The notes under the pieces are model-generated. The model did no database searches and was not told the origin of the DNA. It was given only the letters and a program-made list of their open reading frames with translations. Made by a program: the position numbers and the translations under genes. DNA of 64,000 nt from Chrysomallon squamiferum. Lineage: Eukaryota; Mollusca; Gastropoda; Neomphalida; Peltospiridae. Positions within the stretch are counted from its first letter, which is position 1. Every line of letters starts with the position of its first letter. The stretch spans positions 1,094,111 to 1,158,110 of the forward strand of contig CM022674.1 in the NCBI GenBank assembly GCA_012295275.1, given 5' to 3'. Of this stretch, positions 57,734 through 64,000 are shown one piece after another.

Positions 57734-58012
57734 CGCACTGATTACATTTTCCATGATAGAGTTAGAACCTACAATAATGACGTATTCAGCATGAAAAAAA
57801 TGACAAAACGAAAATACGTTCCACCGGGTCATATAATTACAAGGTTACGTTGGGAAAATGTTTTCAGAACGATGTAATCTGAATACCGATGAGTAAATAT
57901 AAAACTAATTTAAATATTCAGAATCGTATATATACAGACCATTAACGTAATCCGATATTTCATGATCAATATTTGGAAACGCACTACTTAAAAGTTCTTT
58001 ACAAGCTGACAT
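46220..58012 (-). CDS. ABCF3: ABCF3, ATP-binding cassette subfamily F member 3 (complete, 19 coding exons)
   Basis: Exons in order: 57940-58012, 57041-57185, 56183-56336, 55675-55772, 54959-55075, 54428-54532, 54052-54213, 53462-53611, 52168-52224, 51594-51616, 51408-51463, 50684-50883, 50276-50352, 49724-49768, 49247-49376, 48357-48537, 47673-47805, 47096-47183, 46220-46375. The product is about 716 residues; human ABCF3 is 709. Cassette 1: Walker A GRNGLGKT (216-223), FSGGW (337-341), Walker B LLLLDEP (357-363), switch His391. Cassette 2: GENGAGKT (533-540), LSGGQ (619-623), Walker B FFILDEP (639-645), switch His673. There are no membrane segments, as expected: ABCF proteins are soluble ATPases linked to translation and, for ABCF3, to GCN20-like and antiviral roles. 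All phases agree except one missing base in exon 12. Confidence 0.95.
47096..47183 (-). CDS. ABCF3: ABCF3 exon 18, Walker B of cassette 2
   Basis: Encodes [20 protein letters not shown]. Acceptor TTTCAG, donor GTAAAA. Confidence 0.95.
47495..47690 (-). repeat. Copied exon 17 junction and GTGAGTAAG repeats
   Basis: GAGCATGTCCAAGTGAGTA occurs at the real junction and again with its GT at 47574-47573. Between and after the copies the minus strand reads GTGAGTAAGTCACT-type units repeated about seven times, each a good donor match. Confidence 0.85.
47673..47805 (-). CDS. ABCF3: ABCF3 exon 17, signature of cassette 2
   Basis: Encodes [20 protein letters not shown]. The exon end GAGCATGTCCAA with its GTGAGTA donor is copied 98 bases downstream. 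Confidence 0.95.
48357..48537 (-). CDS. ABCF3: ABCF3 exon 16, Walker A of cassette 2, GC donor
   Basis: Encodes [17 protein letters not shown] through LLATRFP. The donor is CAG|GCAAGC, a GC-AG intron: only this junction restores [14 protein letters not shown] with exon 17. Confidence 0.95.
48858..48892. repeat. (TA)n microsatellite in ABCF3 intron 15
   Basis: About 17 TA units. Confidence 0.85.
49247..49376 (-). CDS. ABCF3: ABCF3 exon 15
   Basis: Encodes [20 protein letters not shown] through SRICI, the first strands of cassette 2. I chose donor GTATGT (phase 0) because it gives RICI-VGENG, as in the family. Confidence 0.9.
49724..49768 (-). CDS. ABCF3: ABCF3 exon 14
   Basis: A 45-base exon encoding [14 protein letters not shown]. 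Acceptor TTTCAG, donor GTAAGT. Confidence 0.9.
   Translation of the reverse strand, partial: TTTETCRKRTRVCY
50276..50352 (-). CDS. ABCF3: ABCF3 exon 13
   Basis: Encodes [20 protein letters not shown], the interdomain linker typical of ABCF proteins. Donor GTAAGT. Confidence 0.95.
50684..50883 (-). CDS. ABCF3: ABCF3 exon 12 with a one-base frame break
   Basis: The frame from exon 11 reads [19 protein letters not shown] and on to YEAFHKT, then leaves frame at 50752-50754. The next frame reads [20 protein letters not shown] and joins exon 13 correctly. The exon is 200 bases, one short of a multiple of three. A third C in the CC at this point would restore the family pattern. The family carries a DNA-switch histidine VSHD here, present. 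Confidence 0.9.
51408..51463 (-). CDS. ABCF3: ABCF3 exon 11
   Basis: Encodes [19 protein letters not shown], the D-loop region. An AC microsatellite (51327-51396) begins 12 bases after the donor. Confidence 0.95.
51594..51616 (-). CDS. ABCF3: ABCF3 exon 10, 23-base microexon with Walker B
   Basis: Encodes PDLLLLD plus a split codon on each side, flanked by TTTTTCAG and GTAAGT. Without it the cassette 1 Walker B motif would be lost, so its inclusion is required. Confidence 0.95.
51953..52145. repeat. (AAAT)n array in ABCF3 intron 9
   Basis: Long interrupted AAAT tract ending about 20 bases before exon 9. Confidence 0.85.
52168..52224 (-). CDS. ABCF3: ABCF3 exon 9, signature motif of cassette 1
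   Basis: A 57-base exon encoding [18 protein letters not shown]. Acceptor TTTCAG, donor GTGAGT. Confidence 0.95.
52720..53460 (-). repeat. Intron 8 minisatellite of decoy 5' splice sites
   Basis: About 20 copies of a ~41-bp unit. On the minus strand each contains CAGGTAAATACTTAG (or CAGGTACATACTTAG), then ATAGTTACAGAGATTTATA and an A-rich end. The real exon 8 donor, CAG|GTACATACTTAG, is the first member. Units in the middle are truncated or rearranged; the outer ones are nearly identical. Confidence 0.95.
53462..53611 (-). CDS. ABCF3: ABCF3 exon 8
   Basis: Encodes [20 protein letters not shown], then [13 protein letters not shown]. Its acceptor is copied twice upstream and its donor region is expanded into the intron 8 minisatellite. 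Confidence 0.95.
53606..53684 (-). repeat. Duplicated 3' splice sites before ABCF3 exon 8
   Basis: On the minus strand TGTGTTTCAATCAG occurs three times, 27-29 bases apart. The last is the real acceptor; the other two (AG at 53669-53668 and 53640-53639) are followed by TCAGAAT-type sequence instead of exon. Confidence 0.85.
53930..54067 (-). repeat. Duplicated 5' splice sites after ABCF3 exon 7
   Basis: Three tandem ~46-47-bp units. The two intronic copies keep AACTGAATTTTTCAAG before GTAATAAT, 13 of 16 identical to the exon end AACTGAACTCGTCAAG, so the exon-intron junction itself was copied. Confidence 0.85.
54052..54213 (-). CDS. ABCF3: ABCF3 exon 7
   Basis: Encodes [20 protein letters not shown] and the coiled insertion that follows. 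Its donor CAAG|GTAATAA is copied twice just downstream (53957 and 54003). Confidence 0.95.
54428..54532 (-). CDS. ABCF3: ABCF3 exon 6, Walker A of cassette 1
   Basis: Encodes [19 protein letters not shown], with the complete P-loop. Donor GTAGGT. Confidence 0.95.
54959..55075 (-). CDS. ABCF3: ABCF3 exon 5
   Basis: Ends with [15 protein letters not shown], the first strand of ABC cassette 1. Acceptor CTTCAG, donor GTATCA. Confidence 0.9.
55675..55772 (-). CDS. ABCF3: ABCF3 exon 4
   Basis: Lysine/glutamate-rich linker [17 protein letters not shown], matching the charged KKLEKAEA segment of the family. Acceptor TTTCAG, donor GTAAAA. Confidence 0.9.
56183..56336 (-). CDS. ABCF3: ABCF3 exon 3
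   Basis: Encodes [20 protein letters not shown], then [15 protein letters not shown] and LKKKESEL. Acceptor TTTTAG, donor GTGAGA; ends in phase 0. Confidence 0.9.
57041..57185 (-). CDS. ABCF3: ABCF3 exon 2
   Basis: Encodes [20 protein letters not shown] and on through [10 protein letters not shown], the helical N-terminal region specific to ABCF3/GCN20-type proteins. Acceptor GATCAG, donor GTAAGT. Confidence 0.9.
57668..57734. repeat. (ATT)n microsatellite in ABCF3 intron 1
   Basis: About 22 ATT units. Confidence 0.9.
57940..58012 (-). CDS. ABCF3: ABCF3 exon 1 with start codon
   Basis: ATG at 58012-58010 begins [16 protein letters not shown], then HEISDYVNG, closely matching the known ABCF3 N-terminus in length and pattern. 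The exon ends in phase 1 before GTCTGT. Confidence 0.85.
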
Positions 58013-58906
58013 GCTTAATAAACAAAATTTTCGATTTGTTACGCCTACCTTATAGTGTAGTGCAATATTACTAACACCATCTACGGAGTACCAGTTAACA
58101 GGAAATCGAAGTAGACAATAAAACCCGATAAAAAGTTAACTTCTAACATGAAACCATACATATAGAAACGTTCCTTTTATGAAATAATAAAACTTGTTAT
58201 TATATTTTTAAGAATTATATTTAATTTTTGTGCTGCAGGATGATTGAGGGTAAATGAGTTATTCATTTATATGTATTTAATATATATTTTTGTCAACTAT
58301 TATTAAGTGTCAAATTGTTTTGGAAAGATAATGCAGGACAGAAAAAAATTATATATTTCTAATAAAATAAATATGTAAATAAGCATGAAAATAAATAAAA
58401 CCGGAAAAATACATAACTAGGAAGGGGATAAAGGATGGACTGACTACTGTTGTCTTCGATGTGTATGTAGGTGCCTCAGTACACTGATTTGCCCGGTAAC
58501 CTATAATATGTGGTTAAGACGGTCGTGCTAAAATAAAGTAAAATAAAACTAAATCAACATGATAATACCTAAATACGTAAGTTACTAGCTATATGCATGA
58601 ATGAATTAATTATTGATAACTGTTTTATAACTGTCTACACTGAAATGTAAAACAAAAACTGTTTTGGATAAGAGTATGAGCGAAATCTGAGGGCAAAGAT
58701 CATATACGTGACCTGAAAATGTGTTTAAAATGTCTTAATAATAAAGTCGACTGACAGTACTCTCTTGATTAAAATTCAAATAAGATCGAACTCAGGTACA
58801 TATTATCATCATCATCATTGTTCTTGTATCGTTATTGTGGTTATTGTTGCTGTTACTGTTTTTGTTGTTGTAATTATTATTGTTATTAATAGTTACAGTT
58901 GTCATC

Positions 58907-59165
58907 ATCATTATTATTATTACTACTACTACTACTAGTACTAGTGCTACTACTACTACCATTACCGCTGCTGCTACTATTGTTGTTGTTGTTGTTGTGG
59001 TTGTTACTGTTGCTTTGCTGCTGCTGTTGTTGTCGTCGTCATCATCATTATTATTATTACTACTACTACCATTACCGCTGCTGCTACTATTATTGTTGTT
59101 GTTGTTGTGGTTGTGGTTGTTACTGTTGCTTTGCTACTGCTGTTGTTGTTGTCGTCATCATCATC
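58907..59165. repeat. Triplet-rich ~110-bp tandem duplication
   Basis: The block containing CTACCATTACCGCTGCTGCT occurs at about 58954 and 59064, followed in both copies by GTT repeats, a GTTACTGTTGCTTTGCT block and CATCAT. Confidence 0.75.
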
Positions 59166-59425
59166 TTTAACGTGGTGCCCTAATGTATGAGGATCCACGA
59201 TTCCACAAAAAAAAAAATAAGATAAAATAATTAAAGACTTATTATTTATTTACTTACTTGTTTTTTGTGTTTGTTTATTTTTTATTTTTTTATTTTTTAT
59301 TTTTTATTTCCTGGGGGTTTGTTTCTCTGTTTTCTGCTTTAATTTTCATTTTATTTATTTATTTATTTCCTTTTTATTCTTTTTTTTTTAAAGTATTTTT
59401 TTTTTTTTTTTTTTATTATTATTAT

Positions 59426-59456
<31 letters not shown>

Positions 59457-60348
59457 GTTGTTGTTGTTGTTGTTTTGAGTGATTTCTTCAAAATCTATGC
59501 AAAAATGTTTAAAAATAAAGGTAATACGATATTGCGTCATCTGGCCATAATTTATATAAACAAAAATAATAATAATAATAATAGCAATAATAAAAAAAAT
59601 AATGTTGTTGGTTCGATTTATAACAAATTTTAACCCTTTTAAAAACACAAACAGAAAAAAGAAGAAGAAAATAAAATAAAAAGAAAGGAGGTGAAAAAAA
59701 AAAACAAATGAAAAAAAAAAAAAAATAATAATAATTTCCTTCCAGTAATTTTCTTCAATCAACTGCACAGTCGCAGTGTTACGAACGTAATTATAATTTA
59801 TCAGTGTAGGTTAGTGCTTAACGCATATTATCTTTTTTGTACGAGTATAAAACAGAGCGTGCTAAAAATAGAACTCCGCGCGTAACACGTGTTCTAATTA
59901 AAGCTTATCCGCTCGAAACATATGGTACACTCCCCCTTCACGAACGAAAGTACACGTAAGTACCTATGTAAAGAAGTATTCTTAATACAGGTGCATGTTA
60001 CGACTCGTTCTGTGTGAACATTATAGCTACATCGACACTTAATGTTCATTAAGACTGCCGTATGGTTGTTTTTTTCATATCGTAAGAGTTAAGTATTGTT
60101 AACTTTTAGAATTCGTTAATTATATTCCCGGCTTTCGTGCTGTTTGACAAACACACACAAACACCGCCGTGTCGTCCTGTAAGTGCGCATGTCTGTTTTC
60201 TAGTGATCTAAATAGGTCATCGTTTAGAATGAACATGTATACAGTTTATAAGACATGTCTTGTTTGACAATAAATAAATTAGTAAATACGATAAAAATAT
60301 ACTTTTGATTAGTTCATAATGATTGTCTGTTGTCGTTTTGTTTTCGAT

Positions 60349-60380
<32 letters not shown>

Positions 60381-60860
60381 ATATTTATTACAAAACTAGA
60401 TACATCCTTTATATATATGTGAAAAATATATAATATACATAAACAGGTACTTACATATACACATAAACATACATGCACACACGTTCATATAAATACAAAT
60501 AAATTACATAAATATCGATCATATTACATACCAAAATATATATATTATTAGTTTTTGATTGAAGCAAATAAAATGTAAATTATAAATATCTGTATGTGTG
60601 TGTATTTCAAAGACAGAGTAAAAACGTACACAAGTAAGAAATGCACTCATGTTTATGTAGATTATACGTAAGTATGACTGTGTGTTAGTTAGACGTAAAC
60701 TGCGCTAAATTAAAGTGTTTTGTCAATGGTTATGTCACAGCGATGTTATGAAAGCGATGATTGTTCGGTATTCAGGTAAATCTAATAATAACAGGACGGT
60801 AACAGATGGCTAAAGTTTCAGAACTAACTCAAGAGTACGATTCGAGTTAACGAGTGTATA

Positions 60861-60863
<3 letters not shown>

Positions 60864-60894
<31 letters not shown>

Positions 60895-60960
60895 CTGTAT
60901 GTGTGTGTGTGTGACTGGGTGTATATATGTACACACTCACGTGTATATATATATGTATAT

Positions 60961-61042
<82 letters not shown>
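60864..61042. repeat. (GT)n, (AC)n and (GA)n compound microsatellite
   Basis: GT units at 60864-60890, AC at 60961-60974, then about 33 GA units. Confidence 0.85.
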
Positions 61043-61045
<3 letters not shown>

Positions 61046-61638
61046 GTATGTGTTTATATCTGTGTTTATATCTGTGTTTATATCTGTGTGTGTGTCGTGT
61101 ATGTGTGTGCATGACAGTGTATGTATGGATGTGTGTATGTGTGTTCAGTTAAAGCTAGGATAAGGCGAAATGTATCTCAGAATTAATTCTCTGTAATTTA
61201 CCGTTCATCACAACTGATTTATCAAATGACGTAATATATTTTTTTTCCAGTCTGTGAGTACGTCCTTAGAAAACATCATTTTCTGCTAACCAAAACAGTA
61301 GAATAGATACATGCAGTCAAAGAAGTGGCTTTGAATGATTTCGACTCCAACCGGAGTTTTATACTGAATATTACAGATCCTACCTGATTTTAATCTTTGT
61401 TTTAATAATTGTATTTATCTGTAATATTTGAATATGTGTTTAGTTCTTTACACTGTGTTTTAATTTAACTGTTGAATTTTGTTTCGATGTTAGTCTGTCG
61501 TTGAATATAATAGTTCTATTCTTTCTTCCTATATTTGTTTCTATTTTTTTTAACTTTATTTATTTATTTATTATTATTTTTTTTTTTTTCCATCTTAGAT
61601 TTCTTTATAAATACACATTTTTGTGAGCGCCGCAGAAA

Positions 61639-61747
61639 ATGACCATATATGGCTTCCTCAAAAAGCTAGTTCGAAGAAAGGTCATTGACTTCTGCGAAGA
61701 CACTGCGCTTGCGCGAGTCTTGACGACATTTGACCTCGTCGGCTTAG
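61639..61747 (+). CDS. Transporter exon 1 with start codon
   Basis: The ATG in GCAGAAAATGACC has A at -3. A TTCCATCTTAG acceptor-like sequence at 61588-61598 suggests the leader may be joined to an upstream noncoding exon. Donor GTAAGT. Confidence 0.85.
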
Positions 61748-64000
61748 GTAAGTTTCGTTTGGCGGGAATAAGACAGTAAATTAAATTAAATTAAATTAAA
61801 GCGATCGTATTAGGAATATAAATAACTGTTACAGTTATGTATCATCTGTAATGTTTTGACGTTCACTGGAGTGGAACGGTTAATGTTTTAAATATCATGT
61901 CATTGTGATTCGGGAGACATTATTCGTGACGTCATAAATCAGAATGAGTTAAAAGGGTTTTTCTAACATCAGCATAAATATTTATTTATATTTAATTTTA
62001 CATAAATTTAGGTATACTTATTACTTAACCTAATTTATTCTTAACATAAATTCCTAGAGGAATAATTAAATGATGTTATTGTTACAGTATTTCACGTGCA
62101 TGTTTTTTTTTTTGTTTTTTTTTTCAGGAATTGGCAGTACTTTAGGGGCGGGTATTTACGTAGTCGCTGGACAGGTAGCGAAACAGACCGCGGGTCCGTC
62201 CGTCGTTCTGTCTTTCTTCATCGCAGCAGTCGCATCCATTTTAGCAGGTGATTAAACGTTTCTCTTTTCTTCTTTCACTTCGTGAACCCTGAACTGCGTT
62301 AAAAACACGACAAGACATGGTTTTTAAAGATAAAAATTAAATTAAAAAAAACAAAACAAAACAACAGTTGTCATTAAATTTTCATAATTTAGTACTGAAC
62401 TATCAGAAATAAATTCTCGATTATTTCAGTTCATACAAATAATTTTATTATAAAATGAAAATTTTGACTTTGTTTTTGTTTCAGATTGATTGAATTTCGA
62501 AAGTAATGTTGTTGTTTTTTTCTTTTCTTTTCTCTGAGCATTGATTAATACGAGTTACTATTGTTGTATTTGGTTTTTAAAAATAAATTATAATTAATTA
62601 TAGTTTTGTTTCTTTATCTCTTGAATTATATATTATAAGTTTAATTAATTAATTTATTTGTTTGTTTGTCTCATTATTGTTGTTTTCACCACAGTTATTA
62701 TTACAACTATTACTACAGCTATTACCATTATTATTTCTATTATTATTATTATCGATACTGTTGCTATCTATTCATTCGTTTATTTATTTATTTACATATT
62801 TTTTGTTTTGTTTGTTTGTGTGTTTGTTTGTTTACTTTTGTTTTAACCGTTGCTGGAATATATTTCTTGTGCATAAAATAACGCGCGTGATTGTGTATTT
62901 GCGCATGCGTTTCTGGTGTATGTTGTATTTTGTTGACTGGAATGATTACAAAGAAATCTATTCTTCTTGAATTACACAAACACACATTGCAATGATTGAG
63001 TCTTTATCGTTTTTACTATTTTATATAACCGACCATCAATGCACTTTTATACATAATTTATTAGATATATGCATAGACTGTTTCCATTAGTAATGCAGTG
63101 TCTGTCGTATGCCTGATATTCAAAAGTTAAGGCATGTGCTGTCTTGCTGCTAAATTGAAATTTTTGAATATCTTTTGTCATCATAATATCAGAATAATAA
63201 TAATTAACATAGAAATTTCGCTATCTGATGTGATAATGTAACATTTTGCTATTGCCGAATAAACTGAGAGAGTGAAAAATGAACTTGATAAACAGAGTAA
63301 ATAACGTGTTTTGTTTACACAGGGGTCTGTTATGCAGAGTTCGCGGCTAGAGTACCAAAGGCAGGTTCTGCTTACGTGTACAGTTACGTCACAGTCGGAG
63401 AATTCATTGCTTTCGTCATCGGCTGGAACCTCATTTTGGAATACGTTATTGGTATCAACACATTTATTGATTAGTTCTTATTAAAGATTAACTGAAGATT
63501 AAGTCATCGATAAGAATTTTTTTTTTTTTTTTTTTTTACAATTATGTTTGGTAGGTCTTCTATTATTTTTATCAATTAAAGATTATTTTATCGGTTAAAG
63601 ATTATTTAATTTGTTATATGCTAATTAATTTATATTATTTGTGAACCTAAGATGAATTCGTTTCAAAAGATAATTTGTTTATTGATATTTTATTTATTTA
63701 TTTATTTATTTTTAATTTTTACTCTTAATATTCATTCAATCATTCCATCACTTTTTATTTCTTTTCATTAATTTTTTCATTTTTCATTTTTTTCATTATT
63801 CTCTTTATTTTTTGTTCATTCATATTCCTCCTTCATTCATTTAATCATTTATTTCTTTTGTCCCTTCTTTTTTTTATTCATTCATTCATTCGTTCATTCA
63901 TCCCTTCTCTCATTAATCTGCATTCATCCCTTCTTTTCATCCTTCACTTCACTCACCCACTCGTTAATTCTTTCAGGTACGGCCAGCGTGGCTAGGGCAT
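61639..64000 (+). CDS. SLC7-type cationic amino acid transporter, 5' part (truncated by window)
   Basis: Coding exons: 61639-61747, 62128-62247, 63323-63451 and 63977-64000 onward, all joined in phase 1 at glycine codons. The sequence [15 protein letters not shown], then [39 protein letters not shown] and [17 protein letters not shown] matches the N-terminal third of CAT-1-like permeases (SLC7A1-4). [11 protein letters not shown] is the conserved unwound part of TM1. About 127 residues are present, covering TM1 to about TM3. Such proteins import arginine, lysine and ornithine at the plasma membrane. Which CAT paralogue this is cannot be told from this part. Confidence 0.9.
62128..62247 (+). 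CDS. Transporter exon 2
   Basis: Encodes [20 protein letters not shown] and [13 protein letters not shown]1-TM2. Acceptor TTTTCAG, donor GTGATT. Confidence 0.95.
62248..63322 (+). other. Transporter intron 2
   Basis: AT-rich, with T/TTTG repeats (62650-62690, 62775-62835) and ATT triplets. No exon is visible. Confidence 0.6.
63323..63451 (+). CDS. Transporter exon 3
   Basis: Encodes [20 protein letters not shown] through WNLILEYVI. Acceptor TACACAG, donor GTATCA. Confidence 0.95.
63452..63976 (+). other. Transporter intron 3
   Basis: AT-rich, with a T20 run (63517-63537) and a CATT-rich segment (63720-63960) just before the acceptor. Confidence 0.6.
63977..64000 (+). CDS. Transporter exon 4, cut by window end
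   Basis: After TTTCAG the exon reads GTACGGCCAGCGTGGCTAGG, encoding TASVARA, the expected continuation. Confidence 0.9.

Larger units (their letters stand above)
58013..61638. other. Divergent intergenic region, ABCF3 and SLC7 transporter
   Basis: Both promoters should lie here. No TATA box stands out next to the ABCF3 start. Contents include a triplet-rich segment with a 110-bp tandem duplication (58907-59165), T-rich DNA (59258-59470), AAT (60350-60378), and GT plus GA arrays (60864-61042). The unique segment 59800-60300 has no convincing frame. Confidence 0.6.

Overview
This is eukaryotic nuclear DNA, AT-rich and packed with microsatellites, with intron-containing genes that obey GT-AG (once GC-AG) splice rules. 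The encoded proteins (an animal-type ABCF3, an SLC7-type cationic amino acid transporter, a ZNF653/ZNF692-like zinc-finger protein and a neuropeptide-like precursor) point to a bilaterian animal. Relics resembling tRNA-derived SINEs I associate with molluscs make a mollusc the best guess, but the sequence does not prove this.

Layout, left to right. 1-4022: flanking AT-rich DNA. 4023-9007 (minus): three-exon C2H2 zinc-finger gene with nine fingers. 9021-15316: intergenic. 15317-36329 (minus): two-exon gene for a 145-residue secreted precursor with dibasic cleavage sites, split by a 20.6 kb intron that holds most of the repeat landscape, including a composite minisatellite domain (27.1-29.6 kb). 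36493-46219: intergenic. 46220-58012 (minus): complete ABCF3 gene in 19 coding exons, about 716 codons. 58013-61638: divergent intergenic region. 61639-64000 (plus): the first four coding exons of an SLC7 cationic amino acid transporter, cut by the window end.

Two coding exons (zinc-finger exon 3 near 5394-5398 and ABCF3 exon 12 near 50752-50754) each lack a single base while the frame is conserved on both sides. This looks more like residual assembly indels than gene decay.

The most unusual structure is in ABCF3. Three introns carry tandem repeats built from the real splice junctions: intron 8 has about 20 decoy 5' splice sites, intron 7 has decoy donors at one end and decoy acceptors at the other, and intron 17 has a copied exon end plus donor. 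Second, several (CT)n/(GA)n arrays share unique flanking sequence at distant positions, suggesting that microsatellites were copied as parts of larger dispersed repeats. Third, a homogenised 35-bp minisatellite sits beside an older, degenerate 33-bp array sharing the core ACGTAATGAA. The four genes have no evident common pathway; their neighbourhood looks like ordinary animal synteny.
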